DNA from: Ferrovum sp. JA12
Lineage (GTDB): Bacteria; Pseudomonadota; Gammaproteobacteria; Burkholderiales; Ferrovaceae
Direction of reading: 5' to 3'
NCBI RefSeq assembly: GCF_001431705.1
Contig: NZ_LJWX01000002.1
Location: forward strand, 1-64,000
Length of the DNA: 64,000 nucleotides
In this document: positions 56,146 through 64,000 of the stretch, one piece after another
How positions within the stretch are numbered: the first letter of the stretch is position 1
How the letters are laid out: each line of letters starts with the position of its first letter
The notes under the pieces: model-generated
Databases searched by the model: none
The model's input: the letters and a program-made list of their open reading frames with translations, nothing else
What the model was told of the DNA's origin: nothing
Program-made: the position numbers and the translations under genes

Positions 56146-56874
56146 ATGAAGGTTGGTCTATTCGTCACCTGTCTTGTTGACATGATGCGTCCTGCAGTGG
56201 GTTTTTCTACCATAGAGTTATTAAGTCAAGCAGGTTGTGAAGTGGTGGTTCCTGATAATCAAACCTGTTGCGGACAACCTGGTTTTAACTCCGGGGACCG
56301 TGAATCGGGTAGAACCCTCGCTAAACGTTTTATTGAACTCTTTGATCACTGTGACTATGTGGTGGCCCCCAGTGGATCTTGTACGGGTATGATTCGGTTC
56401 CATTATCAGGATTTGTTCCCCGAAGACCCTGCACTGCAGGAACGAATTCATTTGTTAGCTCAGCGTACCTTTGAGTTAACCGACTTTTTGGTCAATATAC
56501 TCAAAGTTGATCGTGTGGAGAGTGGTTTTAAAGGTTCGGTCACTTATCACGACTCTTGCTCTGGATTAAGAGAACTCAATATTAAAGAGCAACCCAGAAA
56601 GCTTCTCAACTCCATAGAGACTCTCACACTAAAGGAGATGGACCAAGCCGAATTATGTTGTGGCTTCGGTGGAACCTTTTCGGTTAAGTTAGGAGATATT
56701 GCTACACGTATGTCTGACAATAAATGTCATTACGCACAACAAAGTGGTGCTGAGGTGATTGCGGGTGGAGACCTGGGTTGTTTACTTAATATCGAGGGGC
56801 GGTTAAGACGGAGAGGAGATAATACTACTCAAGTTAAGCATATCGCGGAAATTCTGACTGTTAAAGCCAAATAA
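56146..56874 (+). CDS. lutA: L-lactate utilisation protein LutA (CCG-domain Fe-S subunit)
   Basis: 242 residues from ATG 56146, preceded by AGGAAAG. Two CCG (cysteine-rich) domains as in heterodisulfide reductase and glycolate oxidase subunits: NQTCCGQPGFNSGD and YHDSCSGLRELN...ELCCGFGGTFSVK. With LutB and LutC it oxidises L-lactate to pyruvate. Two bp separate it from lutB. Confidence 0.95.
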   Translation: MKVGLFVTCLVDMMRPAVGFSTIELLSQAGCEVVVPDNQTCCGQPGFNSGDRESGRTLAKRFIELFDHCDYVVAPSGSCTGMIRFHYQDLFPEDPALQERIHLLAQRTFELTDFLVNILKVDRVESGFKGSVTYHDSCSGLRELNIKEQPRKLLNSIETLTLKEMDQAELCCGFGGTFSVKLGDIATRMSDNKCHYAQQSGAEVIAGGDLGCLLNIEGRLRRRGDNTTQVKHIAEILTVKAK

Positions 56875-56876
56875 TC

Positions 56877-58292
56877 ATGGAACTCACCTCTTTTACGTTT
56901 AAGAAAAACGTTAAAAATAAACTCGCAGATGCGTCATTACAAAACAATATGCGTCGTTTTGGAGGACGTTTTGTTGAGGCGCGTGCAAAAGTAATGCAGG
57001 AGGTGGATAACCTTGAGGATATTCGAGTGGCCGCTGCCGCCATACGTGATCGATCTCTGGCACATTTGGATACCTACCTGATCCTCTTCGAAGAGCAAGC
57101 TCGACAAAGAGGAACTATTGTTCACTTTGCCGAGACAGCCCATGATGTGAACCGCATTGTTATTGAGATCGCCAAAGCCAATCAAGTTAAAAAGATTGTT
57201 AAATCAAAATCCATGGTCAGCGAAGAGTCTGGTCTTAATGATGCTGTGATCAAGGCGGGGATTGAGGCCATTGAGACGGATTTGGGAGAATATATTTTAC
57301 AGTTGTCCCAGGAACCTCCCTCACACATTATCGCTCCAGCTATTCATAAAAGCGTAGAGGAAGTGGCTGAACTTTTTTCAGCGCATCACCATACGCCTAA
57401 AAGTACTAATATTCCGGCTTTGTGTCGCGAGGCCCGAGAACAGCTTCGCCCCCATTTCCTATCAGCTGACATGGGGATTTCGGGAGGCAATTTTTTAATT
57501 GCTGAAACAGGTTCGGTCGCCATTGTGACCAACGAGGGGAATGGGCGTATGGTCACCACCATGCCGCGTATTCATGTTGCCATAACAGGTATTGAGAAAG
57601 TATTGGGTACCTTAAATGATTTCTCTACCATTTTAAGATTATTAACACGTTCCGCTACTGGGCAATCTATTACCAATTATGTTTCTGTTTTAACGGGTAT
57701 TAAAGATGGACCTGATGCAGAGGGTCCTGAGCAATCCCATGTCATATTGGTGGATAGCGGACGATCACGTTTATTAGGCAGTCGCCTACAAGAGGCTTTG
57801 CGTTGTATTCGCTGTGGGGCATGCATGAATCACTGCCCTGTTTATCAAAATATTGGTGGTCACGCCTATGGCTGGGTTTACCCAGGTCCCATTGGTGCTG
57901 TGCTCACCCCATCTTATGTGGGATTAAAAGAAGCTCTTGACCTACCACAAGCTTCAACGCTTTGTGGGGCTTGCCAAGTAGTGTGCCCCGTAAAAATTCC
58001 CTTACCTGAGTTGATGCGTGTATTACGCGAGGACTCTTTTTCACAGGGTCTTCGTCCTTGGTATGAAAGAGTCTCTGTGCATGTATGGCGATATACGGCC
58101 AACCATCCTAAGTTGTACGGTTTTCTTACTCGTCTAGTGGTTAAATTATTACAATGGCTAGGAGGCAAATCAGGGCAAATTCATTGGTTACCAGGTCTTG
58201 ACGGATGGACTGAAGGACGAGATATGCCAGCCCCCGCCGGAACCACTTTCCGCGATCAATATAAGGCACAACGCAATGAGCGCAAGAGATAA
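56877..58292 (+). CDS. lutB: L-lactate utilisation iron-sulfur protein LutB
   Basis: 471 residues. The N-terminal LUD domain covers about residues 50-290 (ISGGNFLIAETGSVAIVTNEGNGRM). Two 4Fe-4S clusters follow: CIRCGACMNHCPVYQ and CGACQVVCPVKIPL. The C-terminal LutB domain ends in a basic tail. It links lactate oxidation to the electron transport chain. Its 3' end overlaps lutC by 17 bp. Confidence 0.96.
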   Translation: MELTSFTFKKNVKNKLADASLQNNMRRFGGRFVEARAKVMQEVDNLEDIRVAAAAIRDRSLAHLDTYLILFEEQARQRGTIVHFAETAHDVNRIVIEIAKANQVKKIVKSKSMVSEESGLNDAVIKAGIEAIETDLGEYILQLSQEPPSHIIAPAIHKSVEEVAELFSAHHHTPKSTNIPALCREAREQLRPHFLSADMGISGGNFLIAETGSVAIVTNEGNGRMVTTMPRIHVAITGIEKVLGTLNDFSTILRLLTRSATGQSITNYVSVLTGIKDGPDAEGPEQSHVILVDSGRSRLLGSRLQEALRCIRCGACMNHCPVYQNIGGHAYGWVYPGPIGAVLTPSYVGLKEALDLPQASTLCGACQVVCPVKIPLPELMRVLREDSFSQGLRPWYERVSVHVWRYTANHPKLYGFLTRLVVKLLQWLGGKSGQIHWLPGLDGWTEGRDMPAPAGTTFRDQYKAQRNERKR

Positions 58293-58923
58293 TATTTTTG
58301 CTCGTATTCGCCGTGGCTTAGGTTTACCAGGCACTCCTGAACCAGAAGAGCGTGAGGAAGCCTTACAGGTACTACGAGATAAACCTCGTGGACCTCACCC
58401 CAGTCAAGTATGGCAAGACCCTATAGAGCGATTCATTGAGCGATGTGAACAATTATCTACCACCACAGATCAAGTGAGTGATAAGAGCGCTATTCCACAG
58501 GCTGTGGCCAACTATTTAACAGAGCATCAGTTGCCTCATGACATGGTCATCTGGCCTGAGTTGGAGTATCTTTCATGGCAAAGCGCTGGATTAAATATTC
58601 GTACGGGCAGCGCTAAAGAAGGGGATTTAGTAGGGGTAACGGGTGCCTACTGTGCCATTGCAGAAACCGCAACATTAATGATGCCCTCTGGAAGCCATAC
58701 ACCTTCCACCGTCAGTCTTCTCCCTGAGACACATATTGCTCTGTTAGATAAAAGAAGAGTAGTCAATTATATGGAAGATGCCTGGACTCTTTATTTCTCT
58801 GAACACAAAACACTACCTAGAGCCGTTAACTTTATATCTGGTCCATCGCGAACTGCTGACATCGAACAAACCATCATCATCGGTGCACATGGGCCTTACC
58901 GTGTACATGTGATCATCTATTAA
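58276..58923 (+). CDS. lutC: L-lactate utilisation protein LutC
   Basis: 215 residues from ATG 58276 (MSARDNIFARIRRGLGLPG), overlapping lutB. Single LUD domain: TGAYCAIAETATLMMPSGSHTPSTVSLLPETHIALL and FISGPSRTADIEQTIIIGAHGPYRVHVIIY, the normal C-terminus of LutC. Its last 11 bases overlap, tail to tail, the 3' end of the relaxase gene on the other strand. Confidence 0.95.
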   Translation: MSARDNIFARIRRGLGLPGTPEPEEREEALQVLRDKPRGPHPSQVWQDPIERFIERCEQLSTTTDQVSDKSAIPQAVANYLTEHQLPHDMVIWPELEYLSWQSAGLNIRTGSAKEGDLVGVTGAYCAIAETATLMMPSGSHTPSTVSLLPETHIALLDKRRVVNYMEDAWTLYFSEHKTLPRAVNFISGPSRTADIEQTIIIGAHGPYRVHVIIY

Positions 58924-60244
58924 TACTTTTGTTTTTAGTGTTATCTGTCACGCTGATATCATGAGTAAAGTTATGATTAACGTGAGCCAATTGTCTGACA
59001 GCAACGGCATGAACACTATTGACGTACTCACTGAGACGTTGCGTTTGCTTTAACTGGCTCTGCCACATATGATGGAGTAATTGCTTGGCCAAGGTATTGT
59101 TTAAATAAGTTTCATTAATGAGAAATTGTGTCCAAGAGGGTTTCTTTTTAATGACCTTATTGCGTAATGCTTTTAAGGTATTAGGGCGATTGTGTAGTAG
59201 TTGATGTAGCTGTTTGACCTCTTTTTCAGTTAATAAAAAATCCCTGTGTAGTTGTTCAATAATGGACTGTTGCTTGACAACATCTTTACTTTTTCTCTGT
59301 ATTAAAGAAATAGTTGTGGTAGTGGAGTACAGATAGTTTTGTTGAAGTTGCAGCAAGGAATAATGATTAAAGCTGTGTTGTGTTGCGTTTAGATCAGCTA
59401 TTTTCTTAGGGGAGAATAATGAGTAATATTGTTGATAACTCACTAAGCTTTGCCTGTTGATGGAGTTATCTGGCGTCACTGGTCCCCATTTTTTAATCAG
59501 TGAGGTGGCACTGAGCTGTTTATCAATCACCGAGGGTTTGATATAGATGGGTCTACCATTTAATTGAGTTGACCAGACAAATGATTGATGGCGCGGGTGG
59601 ATGCTTATCTGACAAAAGTTAAGTGTTTGCAATAAAGAGCGCCATTGACTTCCCTCCTCTTCAATCACTTTCATTAAGTTTTTTTTTAAGTAAAAACGTA
59701 TCCATTGATAAAAGGATAAGGGTTGGGTATGAAGTAATTCTGAATGAAAGGGAGTCTGCGATACATTTCTGACGTTGGTATCTTTTTGATTATATTGCAA
59801 GATTTCTTTTTTCAGCTGTTTTTTAAGCGCCAACTCTGCAGTCTTAGATATCAGCAAAAGATGCACATGCGGGTGGTTGGTATCGGTATGAATAAACCAC
59901 AGTGCTTCTTGGTAGCTATGTGGATGGCGTGCTAAGAAGGAATTGATTTCTTGTTTAATACTGTAATAGCTAACGGTAGATGCCTGCCAGCTGAGTACCG
60001 CATGATGCAGAGTGAATGGCTTATCAGAAAGCAAGTAGGAACGCCTGAGTACCTGAGCCAAACTTAATAAATCACTTTTTTGATACAGTGGAAAATCTAA
60101 GGTGTTTATACCCATTAGCCCTTGACTAATAGCCCACTTGTCGTCTTCATAATAGTCACGTGTGAGATAGAGGAGAATATTCTCAAAAGAGTAATGAGTG
60201 TTTAAACTCTCGCCAGATAAAATCCAGAGGTTTATCCTTGACAT
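58913..60244 (-). CDS. MOBP-type relaxase (conjugative/mobilisation nickase), chromosomal orphan
   Basis: 443 residues. The N-terminal half carries a complete relaxase core comparable with RP4 TraI. Tyr26 in ENILLYLTRD is the likely nicking residue (motif I). HHAVLSW at 80-86 sits like the motif II strand. H119-T-D-T-N-H-P-H-V-H128 is the metal-binding three-His motif III. The C-terminal part (about 160-443) is Gln/Leu/Lys-rich, helical and without a helicase or primase. Relaxases nick oriT and bind covalently to the 5' end during plasmid transfer. No coupling protein or type IV secretion gene is near. The start overlaps the MobC-like gene by 13 bp. All catalytic residues are present, so it seems intact. 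Confidence 0.8.
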   Translation of the reverse strand: MSRINLWILSGESLNTHYSFENILLYLTRDYYEDDKWAISQGLMGINTLDFPLYQKSDLLSLAQVLRRSYLLSDKPFTLHHAVLSWQASTVSYYSIKQEINSFLARHPHSYQEALWFIHTDTNHPHVHLLLISKTAELALKKQLKKEILQYNQKDTNVRNVSQTPFHSELLHTQPLSFYQWIRFYLKKNLMKVIEEEGSQWRSLLQTLNFCQISIHPRHQSFVWSTQLNGRPIYIKPSVIDKQLSATSLIKKWGPVTPDNSINRQSLVSYQQYYSLFSPKKIADLNATQHSFNHYSLLQLQQNYLYSTTTTISLIQRKSKDVVKQQSIIEQLHRDFLLTEKEVKQLHQLLHNRPNTLKALRNKVIKKKPSWTQFLINETYLNNTLAKQLLHHMWQSQLKQTQRLSEYVNSVHAVAVRQLAHVNHNFTHDISVTDNTKNKSINR

Positions 60245-60537
60245 TGATAAAAGTAATGAATTTCCTCCAGTAATGTATTGAGTTTCATATACAAATCATT
60301 GAACATTAGAGCAGTAGAATGGGTTGTTAAGCGTTGTTGGTGCCATTGGCTTAAGAGTAGTTTTATATGATGTAACTCAAATAAAAAACATTCAACGTTC
60401 AAAGTGGAGGGTTGTTGGGAAAGTAATGTATGTTTTACCCATACCGGGGCAGGTAAACCGCTAATATCAATGGCGCGCTGAATGGAGGCGAACTCGGAAG
60501 CGGTCAAGGCAGTATGGGTAAAGGTGTTGGATTGCAT
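60232..60537 (-). CDS. MobC-like relaxosome accessory protein (putative)
   Basis: 101 residues. ALTASEFASIQRAIDISGLPAPVWVKHTLLSQ at about 10-41 has the spacing of MobC/TraJ-type mobilisation proteins (T-x2-E-x2-x-I-x2-A-x3-G-L-x2-x-x-W-V-x2-x-L), the helix-turn-helix or ribbon-helix-helix region that binds oriT next to the nick. The rest is Leu/His-rich and helical. The 13-bp overlap with the relaxase is the usual mobC-mobA arrangement. The start lies 31 bp after the sensor kinase stop on the same strand, so readthrough from the two-component operon is likely. Confidence 0.55.
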   Translation of the reverse strand: MQSNTFTHTALTASEFASIQRAIDISGLPAPVWVKHTLLSQQPSTLNVECFLFELHHIKLLLSQWHQQRLTTHSTALMFNDLYMKLNTLLEEIHYFYQCQG

Positions 60538-60568
60538 AGCCTTAATCCGCTTGGAGGGAAAAATAGTA

Positions 60569-61903
60569 TTATTTGGGAAAGAAAATACTCACTTTAAATC
60601 CGCTCTCATCAGCTAATTGCGTGAGGGAAATGGTGGCTTGATGTAATTCAAGGATACGCTTGACAATAGATAAGCCCAAACCGCTACCTTGTTCAACGGT
60701 ACCATCCAGTCGGTAAAAACGGTTAAATATTTTTTCCTGTTCCGCTATTCCTATCCCTTTTCCTTGGTCAATAACCGATAATTCAATCTTCCCCTTAACT
60801 GTGCGGAGGAGAACTTGAATAGTGGAAGGTTGAGGAGCATACCGCAAAGCATTATCAATAAGATTACGTAAAACAATCTCTAGTTGCCAAGGATTACCAA
60901 TGACCGTTAAGTGATGATCCAGATCGCTTTCTACATGAATGCGGCGCTGATGGGCATAATTCATCAGCTCTGCAGTGACTTTGTGAGCTATTTGGCTCAG
61001 ATCAACCTGAGTCATTTCGTTGTGAGCATTGTCAGGATCTACGCGGGCGAGGATTAACAGTTGCTCAATAAGGTGGGTGGAGCGTTCAGTCCCTTGTATG
61101 ACCTGTTGCAGGGCATGCATTCGATCTTCAAGGTTATCAGCTCTCATGGCTACTTGGGCCTGAGTTTTGATGGCAGCCAGGGGCGTTCTGAGCTCATGCG
61201 CAGCATTACCAGTAAATTGTTTTTCACTGTCTAAGGATCGTTTTAAACGATTTAACAGATCATTAATCGAGACGGCGAGTGGCAGTACTTCTTCGGGAAC
61301 AGCGGCCAAGGGTATGGCCTCCAGGCGTGAGGCATTTCTTTGTAAAATGGCTTGGCGAAGTTTTTGTAGGGGAGTGAGGCCCATACGTACAGTGAACCAA
61401 ATCAGAAAACCTAAAAAAGGAAAAAAGGTCAGGGTGGGCAATAAAATTTGATAAGTAATATGACGCGCTAATTTAGCGCGGGTCACAAGGGGTTCGGCGA
61501 TAACAATATGAAATACATGGTTTTCATCCCACAGGTTAAGTAGGCGCCATTTCTGATTCAAGTAATTAATTTCTTGGAAACCAAGTTGATGACCTTGATT
61601 AAGAGGTTGCTCTGGAGCGTGAAGGGAGCGCATGACAATGCCATGACTGTCCCAAACTTGATAGAGCATGGTTTGGGCATAGGGTTGGCTACCGTCATTG
61701 TTGTTTATACCATGCTCAATGATTTCCTCTTTCGCATGCCTTGCCATGCCAAGGAGTATGTGGGCTGCTTGAGTAATTTCTGCATCAAAGATAGTATCAA
61801 TTTCATCTCCCGTTTCATAACGGGTTAACAGTGCAGTGACTAACCATGCGCTGGATAAGAGCGCGATCAGTAAAAAAATCAAACGTCTACGAATAGAGGT
61901 CAT
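60569..61903 (-). CDS. Sensor histidine kinase of a QseC/TctE/PmrB-like two-component system
   Basis: 444 residues. Two membrane helices (about 8-27 and 150-172) enclose a 120-residue periplasmic sensor. Then a HAMP-like linker, and the HisKA domain with phosphorylated His236 in FTGNAAHELRTPLAAIKTQ. The ATPase domain has N box NLIDNALRYAP, G1 DQGKGIG and G2 GSGLGLSIV. The start overlaps the response regulator stop by 4 bp. The signal is unknown. The periplasmic part is short and not diagnostic. Confidence 0.92.
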   Translation of the reverse strand: MTSIRRRLIFLLIALLSSAWLVTALLTRYETGDEIDTIFDAEITQAAHILLGMARHAKEEIIEHGINNNDGSQPYAQTMLYQVWDSHGIVMRSLHAPEQPLNQGHQLGFQEINYLNQKWRLLNLWDENHVFHIVIAEPLVTRAKLARHITYQILLPTLTFFPFLGFLIWFTVRMGLTPLQKLRQAILQRNASRLEAIPLAAVPEEVLPLAVSINDLLNRLKRSLDSEKQFTGNAAHELRTPLAAIKTQAQVAMRADNLEDRMHALQQVIQGTERSTHLIEQLLILARVDPDNAHNEMTQVDLSQIAHKVTAELMNYAHQRRIHVESDLDHHLTVIGNPWQLEIVLRNLIDNALRYAPQPSTIQVLLRTVKGKIELSVIDQGKGIGIAEQEKIFNRFYRLDGTVEQGSGLGLSIVKRILELHQATISLTQLADESGFKVSIFFPK

Positions 61904-62559
61904 AGTTTGTCAATCACATAGCCAATGCCGCGAATGGTCCGAATTAACTCATTACCGAGTTTTTTTCGTAAATGATGAATATGTACCTCTACAGAATTAC
62001 TGTCTATTTCATCGTCCCAGCCGTAGAGTTTTTCCTCTAAGTGTTCCCGGGAAAAGACTCGCCCTTGATTAAGTAATAGTTGTTCCAGAATATTAAATTC
62101 CTTGGCCGAGATGGCGATAACTTGATGGTTAAGCGTCACACTATGGGCGGCTGGATCTAGCATAAGTTCTCCTCGTTTTAGGATGGGAGAGCTTTGTCCG
62201 TTACTGCGTCTGACCAAGGCTCGAAGCCGAGCCAGTAACTCATCAAGATCAAACGGTTTAATTAAATAATCATCGGCGCCAGTATCCAATCCTTTAATCT
62301 TATCGGTTAAGGTATCGCGTGCTGTTAAAATTAAAACAGGGATCGGGTTATTTTGTTTACGGCAATCCGAGAGAACCTCTAAGCCCGATTTTTTGGGTAG
62401 ATTAAGATCAAGAATCATGGCGCCATAATCTCCTGTTTTCAAGGCATGATCAGCCGCCATTCCATCCATGACCCAGTCCACCACATATCCTACTTGCTTC
62501 AGACCAGCGCGGATACCATCACCCAGAATAGAATCATCTTCAACCAGTAATATTCGCAT
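61900..62559 (-). CDS. OmpR/PhoB-family response regulator
   Basis: 219 residues. The receiver has the acidic pair E7/D8-D9 in LLVEDDS, phosphoacceptor D51 (MILDLNLPKKSG), Thr in LILTARD and Lys in YLIKPFD. The C-terminal winged helix has SAKEFNILEQLLLNQGRVFSREHLEEKLYGW and SNSVEVHIHHLRKKLG. Typical QseB/PmrA/TctD type. First gene of the two-component pair. Confidence 0.94.
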   Translation of the reverse strand: MRILLVEDDSILGDGIRAGLKQVGYVVDWVMDGMAADHALKTGDYGAMILDLNLPKKSGLEVLSDCRKQNNPIPVLILTARDTLTDKIKGLDTGADDYLIKPFDLDELLARLRALVRRSNGQSSPILKRGELMLDPAAHSVTLNHQVIAISAKEFNILEQLLLNQGRVFSREHLEEKLYGWDDEIDSNSVEVHIHHLRKKLGNELIRTIRGIGYVIDKL

Positions 62560-62647
62560 AATGAAAACAATAGCCTCTTCGAGGTAAACAGATATTGTTA
62601 ATTATTTCAGTGAGTATCTTCTAATCATGGACAATCCACAAGAGAGT

Positions 62648-63271
62648 TTAATCTTGTTTATTCTTGCTAACTAATCGGTAGAGATAACCACTGACCATGG
62701 CTTGCGCTAGGGGTGTTTTGTCTTTTATTTCATGCCAAATTAAAGCACTGATATGAACGATGATAAAGGCCCAGAAAAAGTTATAAAGCAATTCGTGAGG
62801 TTCATGAAATAAACCTTTCAACGCTTTATTACCACCTAGCCAAGACTCGAAGGGACCCATATTAAGTTTAATGGCTGCCAGACTTAAGCCTGTTAGTACC
62901 ATGACAACCAACAGTAGGTAAAATAGCAGATAGGCGGCACTCGCTAACGTGGCGTGACCCCAGCGAGGGGGATCAATCCAGCGTCTGGTTTTGAGTACAT
63001 TAAGCCAGGCTCCAGGATACCAGAGATCACTGAATTTAGCCGTAGTACTGCCGAGAAAGCCCAATAGAATTCGAAGGGTCAGAGCTCCTGTAATACCGTA
63101 GCCAATCCATACATGAATATGCCAGAGTGTGTCTCGGGGTACCCCTTTTTCTATATAGTCTGAAATTAAGGCTGTAAAGATTTGAATGACAATTAAACTC
63201 CCCAACCACATATGAGTTAGACGTAACAAAGGATCAAACACTTTACGTCTTTCGTATTGGTAGTGTTCCAT
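62648..63271 (-). CDS. Cytochrome b561 family protein (Ni/Fe-hydrogenase b-type cytochrome-like)
   Basis: 207 residues with four membrane helices at about 16-38, 52-72, 107-130 and 157-177. Conserved His residues suited to two b haems: H20 (RLTHMW), H51/H53 (LWHIHVWIGYG), H157 (HELLYNF) and H170 (IIVHISALIWHEIKD). Such proteins pass electrons across the membrane between quinol and a periplasmic or di-haem partner, none of which is adjacent. It lies 88 bp upstream of the response regulator on the same strand. Confidence 0.85.
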   Translation of the reverse strand: MEHYQYERRKVFDPLLRLTHMWLGSLIVIQIFTALISDYIEKGVPRDTLWHIHVWIGYGITGALTLRILLGFLGSTTAKFSDLWYPGAWLNVLKTRRWIDPPRWGHATLASAAYLLFYLLLVVMVLTGLSLAAIKLNMGPFESWLGGNKALKGLFHEPHELLYNFFWAFIIVHISALIWHEIKDKTPLAQAMVSGYLYRLVSKNKQD

Positions 63272-63546
63272 GACTTTTCTCCAGTTATTGATAACTTATC
63301 ATAGCCTTTTAATCTTAATGCCACCTTAACTCTTAAGACCATAAAAAAAGGTGGTCTAAGAAGACCACCTAAAGGGGGGAGACAGCCATAATCATATTTA
63401 TTCATGACCTGCATCTGTCTTTATGTATTGCAACACATCATTCTTAACTGAATCTTAATAACCGAATGTACTTGAAACAACTCATGCTCAAGTGAATGAG
63501 TGAGTCTTGAGATATGCATAGGTCCTGTGTAATAGGAGGATAGCTG
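63272..63546. other. Leader/intergenic region upstream of cytochrome b561
   Basis: 275 bases with no accepted gene; a 65-codon minus-strand frame at 63217-63414 has no credible start. It holds the T-tailed hairpin at 63343-63370. The remaining AT-rich part would contain the minus-strand promoter for the cytochrome gene and possibly a plus-strand promoter for the small ORF that follows. Confidence 0.4.
63343..63370 (-). terminator. Intrinsic terminator/attenuator in the cytochrome b561 leader
   Basis: On the minus strand AGGTGGTCT and AGACCACCT (63370-63349) form a perfect 9-bp stem with a 4-nt loop, followed by a T7 run. It points toward the cytochrome b561 gene, whose start is 72 bp further on, and no gene on the same strand precedes it. 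It therefore terminates either a leader RNA or a separate small RNA. Confidence 0.65.
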
Positions 63547-63714
63547 ATGACCAGAGCAAGAGAGCTCAGGGCTTCATGGCTGCAGTACAAACTACTTGCT
63601 AAAAAGGAGAAAAACTTTTATATTAAATTCATGAGCCATATTAAACAATTTGTTTTATTTTTCTTTTCTGTCGGTGGAAATCTACGTCTTCCACTACTGC
63701 GCTCTGCGCGCTAA
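63547..63714 (+). CDS. Candidate 55-residue small protein upstream of leuA
   Basis: ATG 63547 stands exactly 7 nt after a perfect AGGAGG (63534-63539), one of the best ribosome binding sites in the window. The frame ends at TAA 63712-63714. The peptide is basic: an N-terminal amphipathic part (MTRARELRASWLQYKLLAKK) and a hydrophobic segment FVLFFFSVGG, ending in a basic tail. About ten of the 55 residues are Leu, so a leu-operon leader peptide is conceivable, though the codons are not clustered and the leuA promoter lies downstream. No family recognised. Confidence 0.4.
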   Translation: MTRARELRASWLQYKLLAKKEKNFYIKFMSHIKQFVLFFFSVGGNLRLPLLRSAR

Positions 63715-63754
63715 AACTATTCAATCCCCACAATTCGATGTATTCTTGTCTCTA

Positions 63755-63760
63755 TATAAT
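63755..63760 (+). promoter_or_regulatory. -10 element of the leuA promoter
   Basis: Perfect TATAAT at 63755-63760. The -35 area around 63732-63738 is weak (AATTCGA). Transcription would begin near 63767, giving a leader of about 37 nt with AGGAG at 63792-63796 before the GTG start. Confidence 0.5.
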
Positions 63761-63803
63761 GGAGGCACTTCTGTTATTTAAATCAGATAGTTAGGAGCTG
63801 ATC

Positions 63804-64000
63804 GTGAAACAACAATTGATTATTTTTGATACCACCATGCGGGATGGTGAACAAAGTCCCGGGGCCTCTATGACCCGCGAGGAAAAAATCCGCATTGGCC
63901 GTCAACTGGAAAAGTTAAGGGTGGATGTGATTGAGGCAGGGTTCCCGGCCGCCAGTCAAGGAGATTTTGAATCAGTAAAAGCCGTTGCCTCGGTGATTAA
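63804..64000 (+). CDS. leuA: 2-isopropylmalate synthase LeuA (5' part)
   Basis: The first 65 codons from GTG 63804, cut by the window end. [18 protein letters not shown] is the HMGL-family active-site signature (metal-binding Asp and catalytic Arg) and [31 protein letters not shown] follows as in LeuA. It condenses 2-oxoisovalerate with acetyl-CoA, the first committed step of leucine synthesis. AGGAG lies 7 bp upstream. Confidence 0.93.
   Translation, partial: MKQQLIIFDTTMRDGEQSPGASMTREEKIRIGRQLEKLRVDVIEAGFPAASQGDFESVKAVASVI

Overview
The window is 64 kb of a gene-dense, roughly mid-GC bacterial chromosome. The gene content fits a proteobacterium, most likely a betaproteobacterium: System I cytochrome c maturation, queA-tgt-yajC-secD-secF, rimP-nusA-infB-rbfA-truB, clpS-clpA, lutABC and a glyoxylate shunt. 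A more precise placement (a Nitrosomonadales or Ferrovum-like lineage) is only a guess.

Layout. (1) 0-4.8 kb: tail of an EAL-domain phosphodiesterase, a decayed stretch, a TPR/Gly-rich envelope protein, a dps-lrgA-lrgB-DUF2721 operon with overlapping genes, a Gly/His/Pro-rich exported protein and a UspA protein. (2) 4.8-13.9 kb: a complete ccm system split into two convergent operons, ccmFGHI (+) and ccmABCDE (-). It includes a 55-residue ccmD that is easily missed and is followed by a divergent Cu+ P-type ATPase. (3) 13.9-16.9 kb: a sigma-54 type promoter in front of an OFA-type MFS transporter and a cytoplasmic gamma-glutamyltranspeptidase-family hydrolase. (4) 17.2-23.1 kb: a reduced Tad/Flp pilus cluster on the minus strand. 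Its CpaF ATPase is broken by one extra base in an A7 run, and its upstream LuxR-type regulator has a degenerate receiver. (5) 23.5-26.5 kb: an old-yellow-enzyme family oxidoreductase, an EamA exporter, then a 0.77-kb scar holding a GC-rich HipB-like HTH remnant beside tRNA-Leu(CAA). (6) 26.5-35.9 kb: queA-tgt-yajC-secDF, DedA, purB, a GST, mnmA and a tiny exported Lys/His-rich protein. (7) 36.0-40.9 kb: the isocitrate branch point in one locus, aceB and rraA-aceA (-) and icd (+), with a palindromic divergent promoter region and a perfect leader hairpin. (8) 40.9-58.9 kb: an 0.8-kb decayed gap, cspA, clpSA, thyA, an M17 aminopeptidase, the nusA-infB operon, an ATM1-type ABC transporter, a PBP7-like endopeptidase and lutABC. 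(9) 58.9-64 kb: an intact MOBP-type relaxase and a MobC-like partner directly behind a two-component system, cytochrome b561, a leader terminator, a candidate 55-residue ORF and the start of leuA.

Most of the window is ordinary chromosomal backbone. The parts that deserve a second look are the chromosomal relaxase/MobC pair locked between lutC and a two-component operon (no transfer genes, 3' ends overlapping), the sigma-54-driven transporter/hydrolase pair, the frameshifted minimal Tad cluster, and the mobile-element scar next to tRNA-Leu. No CRISPR array, rRNA operon or intact insertion sequence was seen.
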